From positions 87,806 to 151,805 of the forward strand of contig JBCDAU010000009.1 of NCBI GenBank assembly GCA_039185015.1: DNA of 64,000 nucleotides. Reading direction: 5' to 3'. The stretch comes from JBCBSZ01 sp039185015. GTDB taxonomy: Bacteria > Actinomycetota > Acidimicrobiia > Acidimicrobiales > Poriferisodalaceae. A model generated the notes under the pieces. That model was not told where the DNA came from, ran no database searches, and saw nothing but the letters and a program-made list of their open reading frames with translations. Positions 40,849 through 49,466 of the stretch are shown here, one piece after another. A program made the position numbers and the translations under genes. The first letter of the stretch is position 1. Every line of letters starts with the position of its first letter.

Positions 40849-42432
40849 TCAGTCCTTGCTCTTCCAGAGCAGTCGGACCGCATCATCGGCCAGGCCCTGA
40901 CCGGCCTCTGCGTAGAGGTTCCGAGCCACCTGGACGCCAGCCCTCTCCAACGCGACCGCTTCGTCGGGGAAGAGCGCGGTGGCGATGATCATGACCTCGG
41001 GGAGGTACGCCCTCACCTGGTCGACCGCCTCCAGCTGGGCCTCGTGATCGCTCATCGCGAGGATGACGACCTCGATCTCGCCGTGCAGCTGGAGCCGCTC
41101 CCAGAACTCCGAGTCGAGCGCGTCACCGCGCACGACCCGACGCCCGGTCGCACGAGCGGCATCGACGGTGTCGTCGCGTCGATCGACGCCGAGGACCACG
41201 TCCCCGCGCTCGGCGGCCAGGCCGTCGTATGCGCCGGTACCGACACGCCCCATGCCGAAGACGAGGATCGCTGCGTCCTGCGGCTCGATCAACGCATCGT
41301 CCGGCTGGATCGGCTCACGTTGGATCCCGGTGAGCTTGTGGTCCATCCGCCGGTAGAGCTGGAAGCGGAACGTATTGAGCGGTGACGCTACAGCGAACGA
41401 CACCGACACCGCGACGGCGATCGCGCTCGTCCACCGGCTGTCGAGCAACTCGCGCTCGACGCCGAGGACCGCCACGATCAGACCGAACTCGCTGAAGGTC
41501 GCGAGCGTCGATGAGGTGTGCCAGGCGGTCCGCACCCGGAAGCGGAAGCGGCTGATCAGCCACAGGAACCCGGCAGCCTTGAGGGGCAGGGCGACGAGCA
41601 CGATCGCAGCGACACCGAGCGCTGCGGCATCGGGAGCGCCGTCGAGACCGATGCTGAGGAAGAACCCGATCAGCAGGACGTCCTTGAAGCCGAGCAGGGT
41701 GTCAGCCAGCTCGCCGGCGCGAGGATGGTTGGCCAGCCGGAACCCGATGATGAGCGCACCGAGGTCGGCCTTGAGCCCGACCTGGTCGAAGGCTTCGGCT
41801 CCCACGGCGACCGCCAGGGCGAGGCCGAGCAGGATCTGCAGCTCACCGCGCCCGCACCGGTTCAGCAACCAGCCGTAGATCGGCGTCGCCACGACCACGG
41901 CGATCACCACGGGGATCGCCCACCACGACGGCGGCTCGTCCACCGCGAGGGTGAGGAAGATCACGGCGTAGATGTCCTGCACGACGAGGATGCCGATCGC
42001 GACCCGGCCCTGCAGTGAGCCGGACTCGTTGCGCTCCTCCAGCGCCTTCACGGCGAACACCGTGCTCGAGAACGAGAAGGCGAACCCGACGAGGGCCGCC
42101 TCGCCGAGGGACAGCCCCGAAGCCAACGGCAGGCCCAGCGTGCCGAGCCCGAGGAAGAGCCCACCGATCACGGCGGTCGTCGCCGCCATGTGGAGGCTCG
42201 CACCGGCCCACACCACCGGTCGTGCGAGCGTCTTCACCTTCAGCTTGAGACCGATGCCGAAGAGCAACAGCAACACGCCGTAGTCCGAGATGATCTCGAT
42301 GCCTTCGGTCACCTCGTAGTCGAACGCGTGGAGCACGAATCCGGCAGCGAGGTAACCGACCAGCGGGGGGAGCCGCACGGCCTGGGCGACGAAGCCCAGC
42401 ACGAACGCGGCGATGAAATAGGCCGGATCCAT
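40849..42432 (-). CDS. CPA2-type cation:proton antiporter with RCK/TrkA-N domain
   Basis: 527 aa. About 12-13 membrane spans (1-380) of the KefB/YbaL type (AAGFVLHAFDYEV; FAFSFSSTVFAVKALEE; ATFSEFGLIVAVLGV), then a cytosolic Rossmann RCK domain (ILVFGMGRVGTGAYDGLA; VVRGDALDSEFWERL). Likely exchanges K+ or Na+ for H+ under nucleotide or redox control. TACCTT lies eight bases before the ATG. Confidence 0.88.
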   Translation of the reverse strand: MDPAYFIAAFVLGFVAQAVRLPPLVGYLAAGFVLHAFDYEVTEGIEIISDYGVLLLLFGIGLKLKVKTLARPVVWAGASLHMAATTAVIGGLFLGLGTLGLPLASGLSLGEAALVGFAFSFSSTVFAVKALEERNESGSLQGRVAIGILVVQDIYAVIFLTLAVDEPPSWWAIPVVIAVVVATPIYGWLLNRCGRGELQILLGLALAVAVGAEAFDQVGLKADLGALIIGFRLANHPRAGELADTLLGFKDVLLIGFFLSIGLDGAPDAAALGVAAIVLVALPLKAAGFLWLISRFRFRVRTAWHTSSTLATFSEFGLIVAVLGVERELLDSRWTSAIAVAVSVSFAVASPLNTFRFQLYRRMDHKLTGIQREPIQPDDALIEPQDAAILVFGMGRVGTGAYDGLAAERGDVVLGVDRRDDTVDAARATGRRVVRGDALDSEFWERLQLHGEIEVVILAMSDHEAQLEAVDQVRAYLPEVMIIATALFPDEAVALERAGVQVARNLYAEAGQGLADDAVRLLWKSKD

Positions 42433-42484
42433 GCACCGCCAAGGTACCGAGGAAGTGAGGTGCGATCGGTGGCGCCCCCCCAGG

Positions 42485-42832
42485 TCAGCTACGGATGCGT
42501 CCCGGTCGCTCGGCCGGAGACTCCTCGCAGGCCCATGCCGCGGCGACGTCGCTCACCGCTTCGAGCGCGGGCAGCAGCTGCCGCCCCTTGTCGGTCAGGT
42601 CGTAGCAGGACGACCCCGACCGCTCGCACCGCCCGACGACGCCCTCGGCCTCGAGCTCCGCGAGGCGATCCGTGAGGAGTCGATCCGACAGCCCGGGGAC
42701 ACGGCTCCGGACCTCGGCGAAACGAACCGGTCCGTCGCTCATCGCCCAGAGGATGACGCCCGTCCAACGCCGACCGATCAGCTCGATCGTGTGGTGGAAG
42801 TAGGGGCAGTACTCGTGGGTGTCGTCGTGCAT
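42485..42832 (-). CDS. HxlR-family transcriptional regulator
   Basis: 115 aa. HxlR winged helix (CPYFHHTIELIGRRWTGVILWAM; FAEVRSRVPGLSDRLLTDRLAELEAEGVV). The N-terminal Cys (EYCPYF) is the redox/electrophile-sensing Cys of this family. A start 12 codons upstream (42868) is also open. It follows azoR on the same strand and probably represses it through the two dyads at 43486 and 43524. Confidence 0.87.
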   Translation of the reverse strand: MHDDTHEYCPYFHHTIELIGRRWTGVILWAMSDGPVRFAEVRSRVPGLSDRLLTDRLAELEAEGVVGRCERSGSSCYDLTDKGRQLLPALEAVSDVAAAWACEESPAERPGRIRS

Positions 42833-42885
42833 GGCCAGCTCCCGCCCACAGGATAGGGAGCCGGCCATGCTCGTTCGACCGGTTC

Positions 42886-43467
42886 TCAGGCCGCGACCGG
42901 CAGCAGCTGGTCGAGGCGGGCCCTGGCGTCGTCGACCGCTGCGCTGCCGCGGACGTTCTGCTGGCTCGCAGCGACCACCTCGATGTCGTCGATGCCGAGG
43001 AAGCCGAGCACGAAACGAAGGTAGGGCACGGCGAAGTCGGCCGGACCGTCGATCTCGGTGCCGCCGGACGCCGTGACGATGATCGCGCTGGTGTCCTCCA
43101 GCAACCCGACCGGGCCGTTCTCGGTGTAGTTGAACGTGCGACCCGCACGCGAGACCTGATCGATCCAGGCCTTGAGCGACGCCGGGACGCCGAAGTTGTA
43201 GATCGGCGCGCTGATGACGAGGACGTCGGCGGCCCGAAGCTCGTCGACCAGCTCGTCGGAGGTCGCGAGCGCCGCACCATCGCCGCCGGCGAACGCGGCA
43301 CCGACCCAGCCATCGTCGACGAACGGCAACCCGGACGTCGTGAGATCTCGGGCGACGACCTCGGCGTCACCACCCGCCGAGAGCCGCTCGACGACGTCGT
43401 CGGCCAGGCCACGGGTGACGGAACCGGCCCGGTCGGCGCCGGCGTCGAGACGGAGGATCGTGGTCAT
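42886..43467 (-). CDS. azoR: FMN-dependent NADH-azoreductase / quinone reductase
   Basis: 193 aa flavodoxin-like fold: APIYNFGVPASLKAWIDQVSRAGRTF is the AzoR FMN-binding signature, and VTASGG the second loop. Reduces quinones and azo compounds by two electrons, usually as an electrophile-stress defence. GGGAG lies five bases before the ATG. Typical partner of HxlR/YodB-type regulators, as here. Confidence 0.9.
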   Translation of the reverse strand: MTTILRLDAGADRAGSVTRGLADDVVERLSAGGDAEVVARDLTTSGLPFVDDGWVGAAFAGGDGAALATSDELVDELRAADVLVISAPIYNFGVPASLKAWIDQVSRAGRTFNYTENGPVGLLEDTSAIIVTASGGTEIDGPADFAVPYLRFVLGFLGIDDIEVVAASQQNVRGSAAVDDARARLDQLLPVAA

Positions 43468-43485
43468 GGAGACTCCCTTCGAGTT

Positions 43486-43540
43486 ACTGAGGATTGCTCA
43501 GTCAATGTGATGCCCGTTCCAACACTGAGGATTCCTCAGT
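43486..43540. promoter_or_regulatory. Paired HxlR-type operators upstream of azoR
   Basis: Two copies of one dyad: ACTGAG-N5-CTCAGT (43486-43502) and ACTGAGG-N3-CCTCAGT (43524-43540), 38 bases apart, both centred on GATT. They span the expected azoR promoter. HxlR as binder is inferred from gene order. Confidence 0.7.
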
Positions 43541-43685
43541 CATTCCCGGCGGGCCGCTCCTCCCCCGCTCGGGGTCCCGGTGCCCCGGGCTCCTCCCCGT
43601 GTCCTCGCCCTGGCGGGCTGCGGCCGGGTCCGTTCGCGCGGTCCGTCGCGCACAGCACACGGGAGTGAGCCGTAGCGTGGGTCCG

Positions 43686-44399
43686 GTGCGCCGCCTCGTC
43701 GCTCTACTCGTCGTCCTGCTGCTCGTGGTCGTGGCGTGCTCGAGCGACAGCGACGACACCTCCCCGGAGACGACGGCGCCACCCGCCGAGCTCACCGCCG
43801 ATGCCATCCTCGCCGACGCTGCCGTGGCCATGGCAGCCGTCGACTCGGTGCTGTTCGAGCTCGAGCGCACCGGTGCTGGGGTCTACATCGACACCGGCGA
43901 CACGATCGCGTTCAACACCGCCGACGGGCGCTTCGCCGCTCCGGGGTCGGCCGAGGCGGTGGTGCAGGTCGAGATCGGCGGGTTCACGGCCGAGATCGGC
44001 GCGGTCGCGATCGACGGCGACATCTGGCTCACCAACCCGGTCTCGGGTACCTGGGAGACCGCACCCGAGGACCTCACCTTCAACCCGGCCACGCTCTTCG
44101 ACCCGGTGATCGGGTGGCGAGCCCTGCTCGAGGAGGGCCTGACCGACATCGAACTCGTCGACACCACCGACGGGCGACACCGCATCACCGGCGTCGCCGA
44201 GGCCGAACGGGTCGACGTCCTCACCGGCGGGCTCGTCGAGGAGGAGGCGCCGATCGTGCTCCTGATCGACGCCGACACCGCCTTGCTCGACGAGGTGACG
44301 TTCGACGTCGCGGTCGACGAGGGGACCGCCAACTGGGAGGTGCTGCTCTTCGAGTACGGCACCGAGGTCGTCGTGACCGTGCCCCCGCTCGACGGCTGA
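43686..44399 (+). CDS. LprG/LppX-like lipoprotein
   Basis: 237 aa. Lipobox VVVAC, then an LppX/LprAFG β-sheet fold (ILADAAVAMAAVDSVLFELERTG; GTWETAPEDLTFNPATLFDP; RHRITGVAEAERVDVL). This family carries lipids such as triacylated glycolipids in a deep pocket. The stop overlaps the ATG of an MFS exporter, the same order as mycobacterial lprG-P55. The GTG is seven bases after TAGCGT. Confidence 0.8.
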   Translation: MRRLVALLVVLLLVVVACSSDSDDTSPETTAPPAELTADAILADAAVAMAAVDSVLFELERTGAGVYIDTGDTIAFNTADGRFAAPGSAEAVVQVEIGGFTAEIGAVAIDGDIWLTNPVSGTWETAPEDLTFNPATLFDPVIGWRALLEEGLTDIELVDTTDGRHRITGVAEAERVDVLTGGLVEEEAPIVLLIDADTALLDEVTFDVAVDEGTANWEVLLFEYGTEVVVTVPPLDG

Positions 44400-45943
44400 T
44401 GGGCGCACCCGTTCGCTGGAGCGAACGACCGTCCGCAGCGCTCTGGGTCGTCGCCTTCGGCACCTTCGTCGCGGCGGACGACCTCATGGTCGTGGCCACG
44501 ATGCTCCGACCGATCATCGGCGACCTCGGCCTGGTCGTCCCCGACGACCTCGACGACGCCGCCTGGATCGTCAACGTCTACCTGATCGCCTACATCGCCG
44601 TGATGCCGATCGCCGGCCGGCTGAGCGATGTGTTCGGCCGGCGGGCGGTCTTCGTCGCCTCGATGGCGATCTTCGCCGTCGGCTCGCTCGTGGTTCCGGC
44701 GGCCGACTCGCTGTCCGTGCTGCTCGTCGGGCGCGCGCTCACGGCGATCGGTGGTGGTGCGCTCGTCCCCCTCGGGTTGGCGGTGGTCAGCGACCGCTAC
44801 GAGGGTGGCCGCCGTCTTCGTGCGCTGGGGTTGCTCGGCGCGATCGAGACGATGGGGTGGGTCTGGGGCCCGCTCTACGGAGCGATCCTCGTCCGGTACC
44901 TCTCGTGGGAGTGGCAGTTCCACCTCAACATCCCGCTCGCGATCCTCGGCATCGTCGTGGGGTGGCTCGTGCTCGACCCGGCTCGTCACGAGGGTGACGG
45001 CATCGACTGGATCGGCGCCGGCCTGCTGACGGTCGGGCTGATCGCGTTGGACGTGGCACTCCTCGACGAGGCCCGCATCCAGAGCGTCACCGGCCTCGAC
45101 CAGCTCACCGGCAACGACGATGCCGGCATCGTCGGCCCATGGCTCTACGCCGTCGCGGCGATCGCGCTCGCCGGCTTCGTCTACCGGGAACGGACCGCCG
45201 CACGTCCGCTGCTCGGCCTCCGCTCGCTGATGGCCGGGCGCCGAGGGACAGGCGTCGCCGTCGCGCTCGGGGTCAACCTGATCACCGGTGCTGCGCTGGT
45301 GATCGCCCTGGTGGACGTGCCGCTGTTCATCAATGTGGTCGAGGGCGATCTGGAGCGCAGCGCCGTCATCGCCGGCTGGACGCTCACGGCCCTGACCGCA
45401 GCGATGGCGGTGACGTCGTACCTCGGCGGCGTCATCACCGAGCGCACCTGGTACCGCCCGCCGATCCGGGTCGGACTCGTCGTCGCGGCAGCCGGCTTCG
45501 TCGTCATGGGCCAGACCTGGACCCCGGACACCTCACCGGTCTCGATGGCCGTGCTGCTGCTCTTCGTCGGCGCCGGCATCGGGCTCGTGATCGCCCCGAC
45601 GAGCGCTGCGGTCGTCGATGCGGCCGTGCCCTCGGCCCGCGGGGCTGCGGCGGGACTCGTGATCCTGTTCCGTCTGCTCGGCTTCAGCGTCGGACTGGCC
45701 GGGCTGACGGCGTGGGGGCTCCGGCGCTTCGACGAGCTCCGCGCCGATCTCGATCTCCCCGCGCTCGGCGAGCCCGGGTTCGAGGAGGCCCTGCAGGAGG
45801 GCCAGATCCAGGTGACGACCGAGGCGCTGGCCGAGACGTTCCTCGCCTCCGGGATCGTGCTGGTCGTGGGCCTGGTCCTGAGCGGCGCGCTCCGCCGCCA
45901 CCCGGCACCTGAGGAACCCGCTCAGGCGAGCAGCACCGGGTAG
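44399..45943 (+). CDS. MFS exporter, P55-like
   Basis: 514 aa, 14 predicted spans. Motif A region GRLSDVFGRRAVFV; ALTAIGGGALVPLGLAVV; EWQFHLNIPLAILGI. Drug:H+ antiporter-2-like family. In mycobacteria P55 works with LprG in exporting lipids and drugs; the TGATG overlap here argues for the same partnership. Its last 22 bases overlap the end of the convergent P450 gene. Confidence 0.85.
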   Translation: MGAPVRWSERPSAALWVVAFGTFVAADDLMVVATMLRPIIGDLGLVVPDDLDDAAWIVNVYLIAYIAVMPIAGRLSDVFGRRAVFVASMAIFAVGSLVVPAADSLSVLLVGRALTAIGGGALVPLGLAVVSDRYEGGRRLRALGLLGAIETMGWVWGPLYGAILVRYLSWEWQFHLNIPLAILGIVVGWLVLDPARHEGDGIDWIGAGLLTVGLIALDVALLDEARIQSVTGLDQLTGNDDAGIVGPWLYAVAAIALAGFVYRERTAARPLLGLRSLMAGRRGTGVAVALGVNLITGAALVIALVDVPLFINVVEGDLERSAVIAGWTLTALTAAMAVTSYLGGVITERTWYRPPIRVGLVVAAAGFVVMGQTWTPDTSPVSMAVLLLFVGAGIGLVIAPTSAAVVDAAVPSARGAAAGLVILFRLLGFSVGLAGLTAWGLRRFDELRADLDLPALGEPGFEEALQEGQIQVTTEALAETFLASGIVLVVGLVLSGALRRHPAPEEPAQASSTG

Positions 45944-47115
45944 CGACCCCACATCTGACGGGTGGTCGTCGCATCGAGCACGGCCGGGTCGTGCGGGTCC
46001 GGTCTCGCTCCGGTTGCCAGGACCTCGCGGGCCATCGTCGTGATCGCACCTCGGAGCATCGTCGACCCCGGGTCAGCGGTGGCGACATCGACGCCCGCCG
46101 CCAGCTCCTGACCGAGGCAGGCGTGGGTGCCATGGCCGAAGCTCAGACCCCACGGGGCGACGCGGTCGGCCCGCTCGCGTCCTGGGCAGAACTCATCCGG
46201 CTCCTCCCCGACGGCTTCGGGGTCGCGGTTGGCCGTCTCGACCTCGATCACGACCTGTTCTCCCTCGACGATCCGCTGGCCGGTCGACAGCGTCACGTCG
46301 CAGGTGGCGATCCGCAGCGCCACCGGGCTGGCGGGGTGAAGCCGCACCGACTCGTGGACGTGCGCCTGCAGCAGGTCGGCGTCGGTGAGCAGCCGTGAGC
46401 GGAGCGGCGGGTCATCATCGATCGCCTCCAACAGGTGGTGCATCGCGTGCACGAACTGGTTGGCCGTGGAGTGCGAGCCGACCCAGGGGTAGTAGGCGGT
46501 CTCCCGGAGGATGGTGCCGGGGGCGAGGTCGAGGTCGTCGACGTTGCGCAGCAGGGTGGTGAGCACATCGCGGGGCAGCTTGTCCTCGTCCAGCCGACCG
46601 GCCGCGACGTCCTCGACGAGGGCGGCACGTCGGCGGCGGGACGGCTCGTAGAACTCGTCGGCGAAGGCGGCGAGCGCACGGTTGCCGGCGTCGATCACCG
46701 CGCCCTTGTCGCCGGTGGCGTGGGCGACGGTGGCCGCCCGGGCCATCGTGTCCATCAGCTCGTACAGCCGCTCGATCTCGGCCTCGGTCCCGGCGGGCCG
46801 GTCGACGCCGGCCACGTCGACCGAGAGCATCATCATCGTGCGCCGGGCCAGGTGGCCGAGCTCGGCGCAGCCGGCCTCGATGGCCGGGGCGAGCACGTCG
46901 GCGACGATCGTGGGGATCCGCTCGGTCTCGTACCAGGCGAACGTGTCCCGTCGGAAGAGCCGGTTCTCGAGTCGTCGACGGGCGACGTGCTCGTCGCCGT
47001 GGAGGTTGACGATGACGTCCGACATCAGCGCCGCGCCCTCGTCGTACAGCGCCTGGCGGAGGTCACGGGAGCGCATCGCCTCACGAGCCTCGGCGTAGCT
47101 CGTGATGCGGATCAC
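45922..47115 (-). CDS. Cytochrome P450, first of operon pair
   Basis: 397 aa. Heme motif FGHGTHACLG, ExxR in HESVRLHP. The I-helix oxygen-activation motif, usually [AG]Gx[DE]T, reads VGSHS, with His in place of the acid and Ser for Thr. Related to the other P450 of the operon (shared SYEEA/RQALYD N-terminus, NLHxxEHxARRRxENRL). Last gene of a five-gene leftward operon; GTG start overlaps the preceding stop by four bases. Redox partner not encoded here. Confidence 0.88.
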   Translation of the reverse strand: MIRITSYAEAREAMRSRDLRQALYDEGAALMSDVIVNLHGDEHVARRRLENRLFRRDTFAWYETERIPTIVADVLAPAIEAGCAELGHLARRTMMMLSVDVAGVDRPAGTEAEIERLYELMDTMARAATVAHATGDKGAVIDAGNRALAAFADEFYEPSRRRRAALVEDVAAGRLDEDKLPRDVLTTLLRNVDDLDLAPGTILRETAYYPWVGSHSTANQFVHAMHHLLEAIDDDPPLRSRLLTDADLLQAHVHESVRLHPASPVALRIATCDVTLSTGQRIVEGEQVVIEVETANRDPEAVGEEPDEFCPGRERADRVAPWGLSFGHGTHACLGQELAAGVDVATADPGSTMLRGAITTMAREVLATGARPDPHDPAVLDATTTRQMWGRYPVLLA

Positions 47116-48113
47116 CGCAGCAGCCCGGGCGCCCGTCGGTCGAGGCGGAAGAGCCGCACGGCGTTGGCGTCGAGGAGCTCGGCGAGGTCGGGGTCGACGT
47201 CGACGGCGCCGCCGTCCCAACCGGAGAAGTTGGTGCCGAACACCAGCCGGTCGGTGCCGAGCTGGGCGACGGCGAAGTCCCGCTCGGCGACACCGGTGAC
47301 GTGGAGGTCGAACCACAGCCGGGCGACCTGTGCCCGGAACGTGCCGGGCTCCTTGATCCACTCGGGGCTCCCCGGACGCCGCTCGGCGAGCTTCTCGAGC
47401 TTGGCGAGGTGCATCGGCGTCGAGCCGCCGGCGTGAGAGATGCACACGTCGAGCTCGGGATGCCGTCGCAGGACACCGCCGAACACGAGCGTCGCGACGG
47501 CGATCATCTCCTCGTAGGAGAATTCGACGACCAGGTCGAGGTCGAAGCGTCGCATGCGGGGGTCGCGCAGCGGACCGTCGAGCCCGCTCGGGGCCGGGTG
47601 GATGCACAGCGGGACGTCGAACTCGACGCAGGCGGCGTAGAGCTGGTCCAGCTCGGGGGCGTCGAGCGCCATCGGCGGGTCGCTGCCGACGTACCCGGCG
47701 AGCAGGCCGTACTCCAGGACCGCCTCCCGCAGCACGGTGACCGCTGCAGCCGGGTCCTGCATCGGCAGCGAGGCGAACCCGGCCAGCCGGTCGGGGTGGT
47801 GGCGGACGATCTCGGCCAGCTCGCGGTTGTGCTGCCGGCAGTAGGCCGTGGCCTCCGCCGCCGGGATGTGATGGAGGTAGGTCAGCGGGTTGGGCGACAG
47901 GATCTGCGCTCGGATGCCGGCGGCGTCCATCGCCTGCAGTCGGAGGTCGACCTCCATGAACGGCGAGCCCTCGTAGCGGACCCCGTGGAGGTACCAGTCG
48001 CCGACCCGGAACCAAGGAGCGCCGTCCTCGTCGTAGCCGATCTCGGGACCGCACACCGGGCCCGCTGCGCCCATGGTGCCGCCCAGCACGACGTGGGCGT
48101 GGGCGTCGATCAC
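47112..48113 (-). CDS. Amidohydrolase 2 family (ACMSD-like) protein
   Basis: 333 aa TIM-barrel metal hydrolase/decarboxylase. Ligands: DAHAHV (HxH), CIHPAP, ISHAGGS; the final acid, usually GSD, reads VFGTNFSGWD, so a shifted Asp would have to serve. Family members decarboxylate or hydrolyse ring-cleavage products. Coupled by four bases to the P450 gene. Confidence 0.78.
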   Translation of the reverse strand: MIDAHAHVVLGGTMGAAGPVCGPEIGYDEDGAPWFRVGDWYLHGVRYEGSPFMEVDLRLQAMDAAGIRAQILSPNPLTYLHHIPAAEATAYCRQHNRELAEIVRHHPDRLAGFASLPMQDPAAAVTVLREAVLEYGLLAGYVGSDPPMALDAPELDQLYAACVEFDVPLCIHPAPSGLDGPLRDPRMRRFDLDLVVEFSYEEMIAVATLVFGGVLRRHPELDVCISHAGGSTPMHLAKLEKLAERRPGSPEWIKEPGTFRAQVARLWFDLHVTGVAERDFAVAQLGTDRLVFGTNFSGWDGGAVDVDPDLAELLDANAVRLFRLDRRAPGLLR

Positions 48114-48120
48114 GCTCGAC

Positions 48121-49452
48121 TCATGGCAGTGAGCGGTAGGCGGCGTCGTGGGTGAGCGACCGCTCCGCCCAGGCGCCGACCTTCCAACCCCGTACCGGCG
48201 TCCACTCCGGCCACGGCCGGTCGAGGTCGACGAGCCGACCCCGGCTGACGACGGCCGCCATCCTCGAACGGTCGTTGAGGAGGCGGATGTCGGCGACGGG
48301 GTCGCCGTCGACGACGATCACGTCCGCCTTGCGACCCTCCTGGACCGTGCCGAGCTCACCCTCGGATCGGATCGCGATGGCATTGTTCTTGGTGGCGCAG
48401 GTGATGGCCTCGAGCGGGGCGAGGCCGAGCGCATCGACGAGCACCTCCATCTCCCGTCCGTGCCAGTGGCCGTACGGGGTGAGGGCGAACCCGCTCTCGG
48501 ATCCGCAGAGGATCGGGACGCCGGCGTCGTAGGCGGCGCGCATCATCTTCCCCGTCGCCTCGATCTCACCGCGGAAGATGTCCTCCATCCCCGGGCTGGC
48601 GCCGACCGTCGAACCGAAGTCGGCGAGGTTGGCGAGGAACGTGAAGGTCGGACAGATCGCGGCACCGTGCTCGACGACCGCCGCGAGGCCCTCGTCGTCC
48701 ATGAAGGACGCGTGGAGGATCAGGTCGACCCCGGCCCGAGCGGCCCACAGCGTGCTCTGGGCGTTGCGGCAGTGGGCGGTGACCGGCACGCCCAGCTCGT
48801 GGGCGGTGTCGCACACGACCCGCAGCTCGTGCTCGCTCCACACGGCCAGTTCGCCGGGCTGGGTCGGGATCGAACCGGTCGCGTGGATCTTGATCCAGTC
48901 GGCGCCCTGCTTGATGTGGCGTCGGGTCCAGGTGACCATCTCGTCGGTCGTGTTGACGATCTGGGCGTAGCCGACCGTGCCGTGGTCAGGGATGAGGCGT
49001 CCGGCCGTGCCACCGACCGACGTGAGCAGTGCCTGCACGCCGGTGGAGATCCGAGGGCCCTCGACCAGCCCGGCCTCGACCGAGTCGCGGAGCGACGGCC
49101 CGATGCCGAAGACGGTGTCGGGATCCATGATCGACGTGACGCCGGCCCGGAGGATCTTCTCCAGGTTCTTGGCCGCCGACAGCGCGGCGACGGTTTGCTC
49201 CCGGTGGAAGAACAGCTCGTCGTTCGAAGCGACGTCGTCGAACGTGCAGTGGACGTGCGCGTCGATCAGGCCGGGGAGCACCGTCTTGCCGGCGGCGTCG
49301 ACGACCGTCGCCTCGGGCTCCGCCGCGTCAGCCGCTGCCGCACCGACAGCGACGATGCGGTCGGGTTCGACGAGGACGTCGACCCCGTCACGGGGCTCGG
49401 CGCCGGTGCCGTCGATGAGGCGTCCGCCGCGGATCAGCACCTGTTCGCTCAT
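48121..49452 (-). CDS. Imidazolonepropionase-like amidohydrolase
   Basis: 443 aa. PGLIDAHVHCTFDDV (HxH), KIHATGSIP (carbamylated-Lys position), TAHCRNAQS, ILHASFMDD and a terminal metal acid region CGSESGFALTPYGHW (GSES for the usual GTDS). C-terminal β-sandwich EGRKADVIVVDGDPVADI. Likely a cyclic amide/lactone hydrolase; substrate unknown. Seven bases upstream of the previous gene. Confidence 0.8.
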   Translation of the reverse strand: MSEQVLIRGGRLIDGTGAEPRDGVDVLVEPDRIVAVGAAAADAAEPEATVVDAAGKTVLPGLIDAHVHCTFDDVASNDELFFHREQTVAALSAAKNLEKILRAGVTSIMDPDTVFGIGPSLRDSVEAGLVEGPRISTGVQALLTSVGGTAGRLIPDHGTVGYAQIVNTTDEMVTWTRRHIKQGADWIKIHATGSIPTQPGELAVWSEHELRVVCDTAHELGVPVTAHCRNAQSTLWAARAGVDLILHASFMDDEGLAAVVEHGAAICPTFTFLANLADFGSTVGASPGMEDIFRGEIEATGKMMRAAYDAGVPILCGSESGFALTPYGHWHGREMEVLVDALGLAPLEAITCATKNNAIAIRSEGELGTVQEGRKADVIVVDGDPVADIRLLNDRSRMAAVVSRGRLVDLDRPWPEWTPVRGWKVGAWAERSLTHDAAYRSLP

Positions 49453-49466
49453 GTCCCCAGCCTCCC

